NCBI RefSeq assembly: GCF_000686725.1
Contig: NZ_KK366009.1
Location: forward strand, 62,001 to 126,000
Direction: 5' to 3'
Source: Clostridium akagii DSM 12554
GTDB lineage: Bacteria; Bacillota; Clostridia; Clostridiales; Clostridiaceae
DNA length: 64,000 nucleotides
In this document: in pieces, positions 24,954-33,577 of the stretch
How the letters are laid out: each line of letters begins with the position of its first letter
Position numbering within the stretch: position 1 is the first letter of the stretch
Made by a program: the position numbers and the translations under genes
The notes under the pieces: model-generated
Seen by the model: only the letters and a program-made list of their open reading frames with translations
Database searches by the model: none
What the model was told of the DNA's origin: nothing

Positions 24954-25343
24954 ATGTTAGAAAAAACATTAACATTAAAATTACTAAAAGAAAAATATGG
25001 AGTATGTAGATTAAGTGCTGAAGAATCAATTCCCAAATGGGGAAAAAATAGTCCTTTTTATTCTATAACAAAAACAGTAGATGAACTATCAATTGTATGC
25101 TATGAAGATTGTATTCCGAGGGATATCAAATGTGAAAAAGATTGGAGAGTTCTAAAGGTTCAAGGAACATTAGATTTTTCATTAATTGGGATTATCTCTT
25201 CAATTAGCACAATCCTAGCACATGAGAAAATCAGTATATTTGCAATTTCTACCTTTGATACAGATTATATACTTGTGAAAGATAAGGATATCGATAATGC
25301 AGCAAATGCACTATCAAATGAAGGATATGAAATTATTAATTAA
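24954..25343 (+). CDS. ACT domain-containing protein (CASTOR-type)
   Basis: A 129-residue protein. The C-terminal half (about 66-129) is an ACT/CASTOR fold with V-Q-G-T-L-D-F-S-L-I-G-I-I-S-S-I-S and I-F-A-I-S-T-F-D-T-D-Y-I-L-V. This group is thought to bind amino acids. AAAGGAG lies 10 bases before the ATG. It sits directly ahead of a LysE-type exporter gene (34 bases), suggesting a sensing or regulatory role in amino-acid export; that link is inference. Confidence 0.85.
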   Translation: MLEKTLTLKLLKEKYGVCRLSAEESIPKWGKNSPFYSITKTVDELSIVCYEDCIPRDIKCEKDWRVLKVQGTLDFSLIGIISSISTILAHEKISIFAISTFDTDYILVKDKDIDNAANALSNEGYEIIN

Positions 25344-25376
25344 ATTTCAATGGAAATTATAGATGGGAGTAAAAAC

Positions 25377-25988
25377 ATGTTTAAATATATATTACAGGGT
25401 TTAATATTTGGAATTGCATATGTTGCACCTATAGGAACGCAAAATTTATATCTAATAAATACCGCAATGGGAGAAAGTAAATTCAAAACATATCAAGTTG
25501 CATTTATAACTATTTTTTTTGACATTTCCCTGGCCATTTCATGTTTTTTCGGAATAGGATTTTTGGTTGATAAATTTTCTATATTAAAAGGCATAATACT
25601 TTTATTTGGTAGTGTCGTTGTAGTTTATATAGGAATTGGACTAATTCGTTCAAACTCACAATCATCAGATTCTGAAATGGCAGACAATTCTTTAATTAAA
25701 ACTATTATTTCTTGCTTTGCGGTGACTTGGCTAAATCCTCAAGCTATAATTGATGGATCTTTGTTATTAGGAGGACTACGCACTTCTCTGCCTTCTGAAA
25801 TGGCAATATATTTTATACTGGGAGTATGTTTGGCATCATTTTTATGGTTTAATGTTTTGGCAACTTTTGTTTCGATGTTTCAAAACAAATTCAATAGAAT
25901 AATAAAATGGATAAATATAATTTGTGGCATAATATTAATATTTTATGGTTTTAAATTAGGATATTCTTTTATTCAATTAATAAAATGA
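25377..25988 (+). CDS. LysE/RhtB family amino acid exporter
   Basis: A 203-residue inner-membrane protein with six hydrophobic segments. The N-terminal G-I-A-Y-V-A-P-I-G-T-Q-N-L-Y motif corresponds to the P-G-P/P-G-x-x-N signature of LysE transporters. The second signature, T-W-L-N-P-Q-A, is near residue 117. It probably exports an amino acid by proton exchange. I chose the ATG at 25377 since GGGAG precedes it; the ATG at 25350 lies upstream of that site. Neighbours are an ACT-domain gene and an AraC regulator, a plausible sensor-exporter-regulator set. Confidence 0.88.
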   Translation: MFKYILQGLIFGIAYVAPIGTQNLYLINTAMGESKFKTYQVAFITIFFDISLAISCFFGIGFLVDKFSILKGIILLFGSVVVVYIGIGLIRSNSQSSDSEMADNSLIKTIISCFAVTWLNPQAIIDGSLLLGGLRTSLPSEMAIYFILGVCLASFLWFNVLATFVSMFQNKFNRIIKWINIICGIILIFYGFKLGYSFIQLIK

Positions 25989-26078
25989 GTAAATATTGCT
26001 ATATAAGCAACATCATACAATATGCATTAAATTATTAATGGTATCTTTAAAGCAGATAGTTTTGAAGGAGGTTAGCAG

Positions 26079-26918
26079 ATGAAAAATGAAACTCGAACTG
26101 TTTGTTTTGATACAGATTTAAATATAGAAGCTTATAGCTTTAAAGGTATTAAGCAAAAGTTTCCAAACCATTTTCATGAATATTATGTAATTGGATTTAT
26201 TGAGAGTGGTCAGAGACATTTATGTTGCAAAAATAAAGAATATACTATTGAAACCGGTGATTTAATTTTGTTTAATCCTCATGATGCTCATACATGCAGA
26301 CAAATTGATGGCAGAACACTTGATTACCGATGCATTAATATTCAACCTGAAGTAATGAGAAAAATTGCACTTGAAATAACTGGGGAAGATTATCTGCCTT
26401 ATTTTATGGAAACTGTTCTGTTTCGCAACGATTTAGTCCATTCTTTGAGAGAATTACATATCATGGTGATGCAAGAGGAAAAAGATTTTAAAAAAGAGGA
26501 AATATTTTTGCTGATAATTGAACAACTGATATCTGAATATGATCATGTTTTTGAGGCAAAATCACAGCAACAATCTAATTCAGAAATCAAGTCTGTATGT
26601 GATTTTTTTGAAAGTAGCTACATGAAAAATATCACATTAAATGAGTTAAGTACTTTAACTGGGCTAAGCAAATATTATTTGGTACGCTCTTTTACTAAAC
26701 AAAAAGGAATATCACCATACAGCTATCTTGAAACAATTAGAATTGGTAAGGCAAAAAAATTTTTAGAACAGGGAATAATGCCAATAGATGTGGCACTACG
26801 AACAGGTTTTACAGATCAGAGCCATTTTACAAATTTCTTTAAAAAATTAATTGGACTAACTCCAAAACAATACATGAATATTTTTATAGGTGAATGTAGG
26901 AGGAAAGAAAATGACTGA
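26079..26918 (+). CDS. AraC family transcriptional regulator (cupin sensor)
   Basis: A 279-residue regulator. An N-terminal cupin-like AraC-binding domain (H-F-H-E-Y-Y-V-I-G near residue 29 and N-P-H-D-A-H-T near 69) precedes a C-terminal double helix-turn-helix (about 180-275). The latter has L-S-K-Y-Y-L-V-R-S-F and the family signature G-F-T-D-Q-S-H-F-T-N-F-F-K. The gene overlaps the DUF2000 gene by 8 bases, so those two are coupled; the exporter gene lies 90 bases upstream in the same direction. AAGGAGG precedes the ATG. Confidence 0.92.
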   Translation: MKNETRTVCFDTDLNIEAYSFKGIKQKFPNHFHEYYVIGFIESGQRHLCCKNKEYTIETGDLILFNPHDAHTCRQIDGRTLDYRCINIQPEVMRKIALEITGEDYLPYFMETVLFRNDLVHSLRELHIMVMQEEKDFKKEEIFLLIIEQLISEYDHVFEAKSQQQSNSEIKSVCDFFESSYMKNITLNELSTLTGLSKYYLVRSFTKQKGISPYSYLETIRIGKAKKFLEQGIMPIDVALRTGFTDQSHFTNFFKKLIGLTPKQYMNIFIGECRRKEND

Positions 26919-27357
26919 CAAAAGAATACCGCTGATAATAGAACAAGGTTTAAAATGCGTTATAGTAATAGATGAAGATCTTCCATTAGGAATAATTGCA
27001 AATACAGCTGCAATATTAGGAATTACCTTAGGAAAGCATATCCCAGAAATAGTGGGTGATGATGCTACTGATGCTTCTGGTGAAAAACACCTAGGGATCA
27101 CTAAAATACCTGTACCAATATTAAAAGGAGACAAGGAAATACTTAGACAACTTAGAAAAAGATTATACACTTCTGATTTTGATGATATTATTGTGGTGGA
27201 CTTTTCTGATATTGCCCAAGGGTGCAATATTTATGACGAATATATAGAGAAAGTATCAACTATATTGGAAGTAGAACACACTTATTTGGGTATTGCTATC
27301 TGTGGTAATAAGAAAAAGGTAAACAAGCTAACAGGGAGTATGCCATTGTTAAGGTGA
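26911..27357 (+). CDS. DUF2000 family protein
   Basis: A 148-residue protein of the DUF2000 family (peptidyl-tRNA-hydrolase-II-like fold). It starts K-C-V-I-V-I-D-E-D-L-P-L-G-I-I-A-N-T-A-A and has I-G/I-C-G strands at the C terminus. Biochemical function is not established. The ATG at 26911 has AGGAGG 7 bases before it, inside the end of the AraC gene. AraC-DUF2000 pairs recur in Firmicutes, which suggests a shared pathway, but the ligand is unknown. A strong terminator closes the unit. Confidence 0.85.
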   Translation: MTDKRIPLIIEQGLKCVIVIDEDLPLGIIANTAAILGITLGKHIPEIVGDDATDASGEKHLGITKIPVPILKGDKEILRQLRKRLYTSDFDDIIVVDFSDIAQGCNIYDEYIEKVSTILEVEHTYLGIAICGNKKKVNKLTGSMPLLR

Positions 27358-27396
27358 GGAGTAGATTAAAATATTACATAAATATTGCGTTAGGGT

Positions 27397-27440
27397 ACGA
27401 AGGAAATGCACTAAATCTGCATTTCCTTCGTATTTTTTTA
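27397..27440 (+). terminator. strong intrinsic terminator
   Basis: A perfect 15-bp stem TACGAAGGAAATGCA with its complement, 7-base loop and TTTTTTT. It ends the AraC-DUF2000 transcript. Confidence 0.92.
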
Positions 27441-27641
27441 TGTTACATTATAGCTAAATATGGTATAATATTGTAAAATTGCAATTGTGAATCATCACCA
27501 TTGAACAGTAAAAAAATTAAATGTTAATAAAGTTATCATTTTAGGTGATGTGGTGATGAAGGGAACAATGCCTGGATATGTTCTTAATCTGATGCTTAAA
27601 AATCCTCATTGACTCTCTATAAAAAAATAGTAGATATTTGA

Positions 27642-27881
27642 AAGGAAGTTCCAAATGAAAGTAAAAGGGAAATTTGTCTTAATATCCTGTCTCATTGTGA
27701 TAATGAAAAACTTGTAGTTAATAACTCTGCTAAAATTGATTATTCTATAGATATTATTTATAAACACAGAAAACAACTGAGGCTAGCTTATTATAAGAAT
27801 ATGAATAAGATTACTATAGATAATATTGATGACTGGTTCTATGATACAAATGAGGCATTGGGAAAATATATTTTAAATTAG
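27642..27881 (+). pseudogene. C-terminal gene remnant, family not recognised
   Basis: An open stretch of 79 codons without a usable start, ending in TAG, with protein-like composition (D-Y-S-I-D-I-I-Y-K-H-R-K-Q-L-R then W-F-Y-D-T-N-E-A-L). Just upstream (27541-27612) another short coding-like fragment reads I-L-G-D-V-V-M-K-G-T-M-P-G-Y before a stop. Together they look like the ruins of one gene broken by stops and frameshifts. The rest of 27441-27949 holds nothing I can support. Confidence 0.45.
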
Positions 27882-27949
27882 GGTAATCACTTATATTATA
27901 AAATAGGGGTAAATCAGTATAAGTGATGTGATAAAAGGGAGTAATTAAA

Positions 27950-28195
27950 TTGGATGTTTGGATTATAGGTATTTTTGTTGCACTTGTATGCTTGATTATA
28001 AGTAGAAAAAAATCTACCACTACAAATAAGGTTGATACAATATTTTATATATTTTGCGTGGAAGCATTTGTGTTTTTAATAGCATATTTTTTTACTTACA
28101 ATGAAAGGTATAAAGAAGCTTGGTTTATATTATTATTTTTAGAAGGGTTGATTTTAGTTACAAAAAGAGTAACAAGAAAAAAGAATAAAAACTGA
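27950..28195 (+). CDS. uncharacterised small membrane protein
   Basis: An 81-residue protein with three hydrophobic helices (about 3-17, 29-49, 56-70) and a basic K-R-V-T-R-K-K-N-K-N tail, implying the C terminus faces the cytoplasm. TTG start with AAAAGGGAG upstream. No family recognised. Confidence 0.55.
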   Translation: MDVWIIGIFVALVCLIISRKKSTTTNKVDTIFYIFCVEAFVFLIAYFFTYNERYKEAWFILLFLEGLILVTKRVTRKKNKN

Positions 28196-28225
28196 TTAAT
28201 GGGGTAGTTGAAATACTCGGCCGAG

Positions 28226-28369
28226 TTGAAGAATATAGGTTCCAGGCGGACAAGGTACACGGCATTAGGCTTTGTTGCCGATAGAATTGGTATGGAAAAA
28301 GCAATAGAGATAACACAAAGCATTGAATATGTCTGGAATTCTGACAAAAACAACGATTTATTTTATTAA
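28226..28369 (+). pseudogene. short coding remnant
   Basis: A 47-codon frame (TTG start, no clear ribosome binding site) reads [20 protein letters not shown], protein-like but lacking the context of a whole gene. Other frames of the same stretch are closed. Probably a fragment; family unknown. Confidence 0.3.
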
Positions 28370-28423
28370 TTATAGCGGTCATATGATCATAGATGAAGAG
28401 GTAGGGAAGATATTTAATAATAT

Positions 28424-28456
28424 TGGCACTATATCAAAATAGTGCCAGTAGTTTTT
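28424..28456 (+). terminator. hairpin, possible terminator
   Basis: TGGCACTAT/ATAGTGCCA, a 9-bp perfect stem with a 6-base loop, followed by GTAGTTTTT. On the minus strand it also lies 27 bases beyond the alcohol dehydrogenase stop. Confidence 0.5.
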
Positions 28457-28503
28457 GGTGAAAAAGTGACTTTAAATTATATTTAGAAAGTTACTTTTTC
28501 ACC
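28457..28503. repeat. 17-bp near-perfect inverted repeat at the end of the dehydrogenase gene
   Basis: GGTGAAAAAGTGACTTT at 28457-28473 matches the reverse complement of 28487-28503 in 16 of 17 positions. The right arm is the last coding sequence of the alcohol dehydrogenase gene, so the transcript end folds back on its own final codons. Confidence 0.75.
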
Positions 28504-29649
28504 ATAGTAGATACAAGTAAATAGTTTTTCCATTGTTTTGTCATCTATTTCTCTTGGATTTGAACCCGTACAAGCATCCAATACTGCGTTATGAGAAATA
28601 TATTCAATATTAGACTTAAAATCTTCCTCGGATATTCCGTAATCTTTAAGAGTAAGAGGAATATCCATCTTTTTATCCATAGCTTGTATCCATTTGACTA
28701 AAGAATCAACTAATTCATCATCAGTTTGTCCGGATAGATCAAGCTTATTAGCTATAGTTGCATATCTGTGACTACATATTTTAGAATTATATTGAATTAC
28801 ATATGGTAAATAAATTGCATTAGCACATCCATGGGCAATACTGAAAACAGCACCTGTTTTATGAGCCATTGAGTGGGTTATACCAAGTAGTGCATTTGAA
28901 AATGCCATCCCAGCCAAGCATTGAGCTGAGTGCATTTCATTTCTAGCCTTTTTATCCCCATTATAAGAGTCTAATAAATATTCCTTTACCATAACAATAG
29001 CTTGTAGTGCAAGTGGATCTGAAAAAGCTGAGTTAAATACAGCAACATAAGCTTCAATAGCATGGGTTAAAGCATCCAAACCAGTATTGGCTATAAGATT
29101 CTGTGGCATAGTTTGAGCTAGTTCGGGATCAACTATTGCTATATCGGGAGTTATGTTAAAATCAGCTATAGGATATTTGATCTTCTTTTTATAATCTGTT
29201 ATAACAGAAAAAGCTGTAACTTCTGTTCCTGTACCACTAGTAGAAGGAATAGCTATAAATTTTGCCTTTTGTCTTAATTCTGGTAGACCAAAGGGGATAA
29301 TAGCTTGTTCAAAAGTAAAGTCTGGGTATTCATAAAATATCCACATAGCTTTAGCAGCATCAATTGGTGAACCGCCACCAATTGATACAATCCAGTCGGG
29401 CTGAAAATCCCTCATTATAGATGCACCATTCATAACTGTTTCCACAGAGGGGTCTGGTTCAACACCTTCAATTAGCTTAACTTGAATATCAGCTTCTTTT
29501 AAATAATTAACCACCTTATCTAAAAAACCAAATTTTTGCATAGAGTAGCCACCAACAACCACTACTGCTTTTTTACCCTTTAAGGTTTTTAACGTTGCTA
29601 GTGAGCCTTCTCCAAAATATATGTCTCTAGGTAATGTAAATCTTGACAT
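28483..29649 (-). CDS. iron-containing alcohol dehydrogenase (NADPH-dependent butanol dehydrogenase-like)
   Basis: A 388-residue group III (Fe-dependent) alcohol dehydrogenase. G-G-G-S-P-I-D-A-A-K (about residues 95-104) binds the nucleotide. Metal ligands lie in D-A-L-T-H-A-I-E-A-Y (Asp and His near 195-199) and H-S-M-A-H-K-T-G-A-V-F-S-I-A-H-G (near 262-277). The start R-F-T-L-P-R-D-I-Y-F-G-E-G and the whole layout resemble the clostridial NADPH-dependent butanol dehydrogenases, which reduce short aldehydes in solvent formation. Cofactor choice cannot be confirmed here. It is transcribed alone from about 29.7 kb on the minus strand. Confidence 0.92.
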   Translation of the reverse strand: MSRFTLPRDIYFGEGSLATLKTLKGKKAVVVVGGYSMQKFGFLDKVVNYLKEADIQVKLIEGVEPDPSVETVMNGASIMRDFQPDWIVSIGGGSPIDAAKAMWIFYEYPDFTFEQAIIPFGLPELRQKAKFIAIPSTSGTGTEVTAFSVITDYKKKIKYPIADFNITPDIAIVDPELAQTMPQNLIANTGLDALTHAIEAYVAVFNSAFSDPLALQAIVMVKEYLLDSYNGDKKARNEMHSAQCLAGMAFSNALLGITHSMAHKTGAVFSIAHGCANAIYLPYVIQYNSKICSHRYATIANKLDLSGQTDDELVDSLVKWIQAMDKKMDIPLTLKDYGISEEDFKSNIEYISHNAVLDACTGSNPREIDDKTMEKLFTCIYYGEKVTF

Positions 29650-29946
29650 GATATATCCTCACCCCTAATCAAAAAAATTGTAAAATATTGCATTTACATA
29701 TATAGGATATCAAGTAATCCGGAAATAATCAATATGAATTACAATAATTTAGCATTAAAAGCATAAATAAGTATAAATAAAAAATAAAATATATTATACT
29801 TATGTTAATATTATAAAATATGGATTATAATGATAATACTGGCATGTATCATAACTTTAATAGAACTATGGGGATAAATCACAAAAAAATTATGTGGAAA
29901 TTTAATTAAAAAAACAAACTATCAATATGAAATGGAGCCATGAATT

Positions 29947-31368
29947 ATGGATATTTTACAAAATTATTTAGGTAAAGTAAATGTGCTTATTGTTGATGAT
30001 GATTGTTCAAATGTGAATATATTGACTATGATACTTAAGCATAGGGGATACGATGTTAAAATTGCTTTAAATGGTGAATTGGCACTGAGGTCTGCAAGAG
30101 AAAACCTACCAAAATTAATTTTACTTAAAATCAAGATGGCTGGTATGGATGGATATAAAGTATGTAATATTTTAAAATCCGATAAAACTTTTAGTAAAAC
30201 AACCATTATTTTCATCATTGGAAGCGATGAAATTTTTGAAAAGGATAAGCTATTTACTTGTGGAGGTGTAGATTATATATCTATGCCATTTAATAATAAA
30301 GAAATCCTTGCAAGGGTTGAAACATATTTAAAACTTTCATATATGGAACAAGAGATTATTGTTTTAGAAAATAATGCTAAGGGAAGAGCAGAGCAACTAA
30401 AAAAAATAACTTCTGAAATTAAAGAATCTAATCTTATATTAGAAAAAGAAACTACTTATCGTATGAAAACTGAATATGCTTTAAAGGAAAGTGAGAAACA
30501 ACTAAAATATTCGTTAGAACTACAAAAAAAAGCTGAAAAAGAAGGTAAAAGGCTATATGAAATTGAAGAATATGATAGGATAAGAACGGAGTTTTTTTCT
30601 AATATTTCTCATGAATTGAGAACTCCAATAAATGTTATCTTTTCGGCACTACAGGTACATGAGCTTAAACTAAAAGATTATGCATGTAGAGATGCGGGTG
30701 CTGATATATACAAATATACAAACATAATGAAACAAAATTGTTTTCGACTTTTGAGACTAGTTAATAATTTGATTGATATTACAAAAATGGATTTGGGTTA
30801 CTTTGATATAAATAGAACTAACAATAATATAATTTGTCTGGTGGAAGACATAACGCTATCTGTAGCTGATTACATAGAAAATAAAGGTTTATCGCTAATA
30901 TTTGATACAGATGTTGAAGAAAAAATCATTGCCTGTGATCCAGAAAAAATAGAAAGAGTTATTATGAATTTATTATCTAATGCAATAAAGTTTACTCCAA
31001 GTGGGGGTAGTATCATGGTTAATATAGAGGATGGCAGGGAAAATATTTGCCTGCGAGTAAAAGATACTGGCAGAGGCATTCCAAAAAACAAATTAAATGC
31101 TATTTTTGAACGTTTTGTACAAGTTGATAAATCCCTTGCACGAGATAATGAAGGTAGTGGAATAGGGCTTTCACTTGTAAAGGGGTTAGTGGAACTACAT
31201 GGTGGAAAAATATCAGTGAAAAGTGAAGTAGGGCATGGAAGCGAATTCATTATATATCTTCCATGTAAACAAGTAGAGAACGCTAATGACGAAATTGCAG
31301 CTACCGAATCAGTAAGCGAAAGGTTTATACAGAAACTCAATATAGAATTTTCTGATATATATAAATAG
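29947..31368 (+). CDS. histidine kinase with N-terminal degenerate receiver domain
   Basis: A 473-residue cytosolic protein: receiver-like domain (about 10-128), coiled coil (about 135-205), HisKA with S-N-I-S-H-E-L-R-T-P (His222) and HATPase_c with N-box (N-L-L-S-N-A-I-K-F), D-T-G-R-G-I-P and G-S-G-I-G-L-S-L. The kinase half looks active. In the receiver the acidic trio D17-D18-D19 remains, but the phospho-acceptor Asp is Lys61 (L-L-K-I-K-M-A-G-M-D-G), the switch Thr is lost (F-I-I-G) and the conserved Lys is Met113 (Y-I-S-M-P-F). It therefore cannot be a normal phosphoreceiver. No membrane helix and no adjacent response-regulator gene. Confidence 0.92.
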   Translation: MDILQNYLGKVNVLIVDDDCSNVNILTMILKHRGYDVKIALNGELALRSARENLPKLILLKIKMAGMDGYKVCNILKSDKTFSKTTIIFIIGSDEIFEKDKLFTCGGVDYISMPFNNKEILARVETYLKLSYMEQEIIVLENNAKGRAEQLKKITSEIKESNLILEKETTYRMKTEYALKESEKQLKYSLELQKKAEKEGKRLYEIEEYDRIRTEFFSNISHELRTPINVIFSALQVHELKLKDYACRDAGADIYKYTNIMKQNCFRLLRLVNNLIDITKMDLGYFDINRTNNNIICLVEDITLSVADYIENKGLSLIFDTDVEEKIIACDPEKIERVIMNLLSNAIKFTPSGGSIMVNIEDGRENICLRVKDTGRGIPKNKLNAIFERFVQVDKSLARDNEGSGIGLSLVKGLVELHGGKISVKSEVGHGSEFIIYLPCKQVENANDEIAATESVSERFIQKLNIEFSDIYK

Positions 31369-31394
31369 AGATTTAAAGATGAACTTTACTATTG

Positions 31395-31423
31395 ACCTTG
31401 CCCAAGGGGCAGGGTTTATATTG
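31395..31423 (+). terminator. GC-rich hairpin after the kinase gene
   Basis: ACCTTGCCC/GGGCAGGGT, a 9-bp stem with a 3-base loop, followed by TTATATTGTT. The T-run is broken, so termination may be partial. Confidence 0.55.
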
Positions 31424-31441
31424 TTATAGAGGTGATTTTAC

Positions 31442-32503
31442 ATGAATACAAAAAAAGTTTGCAATCAATTTAGCATTTCTCCAAAAGCATTAAGAATATA
31501 TGAGGATTTAGATATCATAGTTCCAAATCGTGAGGAGAACAACTATAGAAACTACAATGAGGAGAATATATTAAAACTAAGGCAGTTAATTCTTTTAAAG
31601 GAGATGGGGATACCATTAAAGAATATTAAGGAGCTGTTAGCTAAAAAATTTGATGAATACAAAATAATACATGGGCTAGATCTTCAGCTAAAAGCTGTGG
31701 ATAATAAAATTAATGAGTTAAAAAATATTAAAAATACGCTGGAGCAAAGTGTCAATGAAGCATTAAATTCAGATAGAGTTACAGATTACAGTGATTATTT
31801 CAATAAAATAGATAGATGCCTTAGTGGAAACAAAGAAAAAAGAAGTAATTGGATGGATAAATGGGGTTTTGATTCATGGGCTACGAATTATGATGATTCA
31901 ATTAAGGCGAATGTGGGTGGTGACTTAAATCTTTTTGAAAATTATGATTTGGTATTAGAAGGTGTAAGTAAATTAGTATCTAAACATAAGGCTGAAAAAG
32001 TGATCGATATTGGATGTGGCACAGGAAATCTCTATGGGAAAACGGGTCAAAACGTGGAATACACAGGGGTTGATCAAAGCGTAGAAATGCTTTTAAAAGC
32101 TAGAGTTAAATATCCTAATATTAAATTGAGGCTAGGTAACTTTTTAGAGGAACCTTTTATAAAAAATGAATTCGATGTTGTTACTTCAACCTTTGCATTT
32201 CATCATTTGAATTTTGTAGAAAAGCAGAAAGCAATAAATTTATTAATGGGATACTTAAAAATAGGTGGAACAATTATTATAGCGGATCTAATGTTTCTAA
32301 ACAATAAAGAGAGGCTCAAGGAAAAGGAATATTTGATTCAAAAGGGTAGAGAGGATTTATGGGGCATAATTGAGGATGAATATTATACAGACATCGAAGA
32401 AATGAAGAAATATGCGCAGCAGTTAGGATATAAAGTTAAGTACAGTCATATAGCTAATTTTACATGGATGTTGGAAATTTGCTGCAAAGAAGGTCTCATG
32501 TGA
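31442..32503 (+). CDS. MerR-type regulator fused to class I SAM methyltransferase
   Basis: A 353-residue fusion. Residues 1-75 are a MerR winged helix (I-S-P-K-A-L-R-I-Y-E-D-L-D-I-I-V-P, then N-Y-R-N-Y), and about 80-110 a dimerisation coiled coil. Residues about 140-350 are a Rossmann methyltransferase with motif I V-I-D-I-G-C-G-T-G-N (about 184-193), acidic V-D-Q-S and post-motif F-D-V-V-T-S-T-F-A-F-H-H. AGGTGATTTT precedes the ATG. Such a protein could couple DNA binding to methylation of a ligand or of itself; this is inference. No neighbouring target gene is evident. Confidence 0.9.
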   Translation: MNTKKVCNQFSISPKALRIYEDLDIIVPNREENNYRNYNEENILKLRQLILLKEMGIPLKNIKELLAKKFDEYKIIHGLDLQLKAVDNKINELKNIKNTLEQSVNEALNSDRVTDYSDYFNKIDRCLSGNKEKRSNWMDKWGFDSWATNYDDSIKANVGGDLNLFENYDLVLEGVSKLVSKHKAEKVIDIGCGTGNLYGKTGQNVEYTGVDQSVEMLLKARVKYPNIKLRLGNFLEEPFIKNEFDVVTSTFAFHHLNFVEKQKAINLLMGYLKIGGTIIIADLMFLNNKERLKEKEYLIQKGREDLWGIIEDEYYTDIEEMKKYAQQLGYKVKYSHIANFTWMLEICCKEGLM

Positions 32504-32522
32504 TCTTAGATTTGAGGTTATA

Positions 32523-32555
32523 CAAGAACTTATGGATATGTTAAATAAGTTCTTG
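32523..32555 (+). terminator. stem-loop after MerR-methyltransferase gene
   Basis: CAAGAACTTA/TAAGTTCTTG, a perfect 10-bp stem with a 13-base loop; no T-run follows, so function as terminator is uncertain. Confidence 0.45.
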
Positions 32556-32653
32556 AACCTAAAAATAATAACCTAATAGTTTGTATTAGTTAGGTATTAT
32601 ACAAGATTTGAAAATTGTTATATACAAATGGTGGAATGTTGATTGTAAAGGTT

Positions 32654-33418
32654 CTAAATTACATTTACATCGTATTGATTAAGCAAAGTCACTATAGTAT
32701 TATTGGGATCAGTTTCCGTAATAATACTATTAAAGTCTGTTATATTTGAAAAAATGAAGATTCCATCTAGATTGAATCTCTCATTTGGTGCCATTAGATA
32801 TAATTCTTTAGATATACTCATAATTGCTTTTTTAGTACCTGCATCCTCAGACATACTGGTACTAATACTTCCAGATATAAGATCTATTCCACTACATCCT
32901 ATAAAAGATTTATTACAACGATAAAGTTTAATTTGTTCAATAGAATGAAAACCCACATTCCCGCCTACATAAGCATTATAATCTCCTCCTATAAAGATAA
33001 CATGCAATTTTAAATCTGAATGAATCATTGATGATATTTCAACCATATTTGTAATTAAGGTAATATTTTTACCATTTTGTATAAGTAACTTTGCAAGGAA
33101 ATAGGAAATACTTGATGCATCTAAAAAGATTGTATCATCATCTCTGACTAGTTCGTAGGCTTTTTTTGCTATGATTTCTTTCAAGTCTGTATCTTTTTCA
33201 ATTCGATTAAATAAAGCTTCAGCATTTACTATAGTACGTTTTAGGATAATAGCGCCACCATAAGTACGTTGTAATAGGTTATTTTTCTCCAAAACATGAA
33301 GATCTTTTCGAATCATACTTTCACTTACTTGAAATTGTACACTTAAATTTTTTACTAACACTTTTCCGTCCTTTTCTAATAAATCCAAAATATGCGTGTG
33401 CCTTTCTTCCATAAACAT
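32654..33418 (-). CDS. DeoR/GlpR family transcriptional regulator
   Basis: A 254-residue repressor. Winged helix at about 3-55 (V-S-E-S-M-I-R-K-D-L recognition helix, Y-G-G-A wing) and a DeoRC sugar-phosphate-sensing domain (about 75-235), with D-D-T-I-F-L-D-A-S-S and I-G-C-S-G-I-D. The ATG at 33418 follows GGAGG by 5 bases; a TTG four codons earlier is part of that site and another ATG lies two codons on. It is divergent from the HAD phosphatase and HTH-less DeoR genes, whose promoter it probably controls. Confidence 0.9.
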   Translation of the reverse strand: MFMEERHTHILDLLEKDGKVLVKNLSVQFQVSESMIRKDLHVLEKNNLLQRTYGGAIILKRTIVNAEALFNRIEKDTDLKEIIAKKAYELVRDDDTIFLDASSISYFLAKLLIQNGKNITLITNMVEISSMIHSDLKLHVIFIGGDYNAYVGGNVGFHSIEQIKLYRCNKSFIGCSGIDLISGSISTSMSEDAGTKKAIMSISKELYLMAPNERFNLDGIFIFSNITDFNSIITETDPNNTIVTLLNQYDVNVI

Positions 33419-33494
33419 AACTTCCTCCAAATCTCACTTTATTCTCATTTACTTCTATTCTAACAATTATAATATGAAAATGCAATTAAATCAA

Positions 33495-33523
33495 TTGACA
33501 ATAAGCAATAAACGGAATAAAAT
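33495..33523 (+). promoter_or_regulatory. sigma-A promoter of the HAD phosphatase/DeoRC pair
   Basis: TTGACA (33495-33500), 17-base spacer, TAAAAT (33518-33523). An imperfect inverted pair, ATTCTCATT near 33443 and AATGAGAAT near 33540, flanks the divergent promoter region and could be the site of the divergent DeoR regulator. Confidence 0.65.
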
Positions 33524-33577
33524 GATATCAAACAGTAGCGAATGAGAATGAATTAATATTGAGGGGGAGCAAAAATT

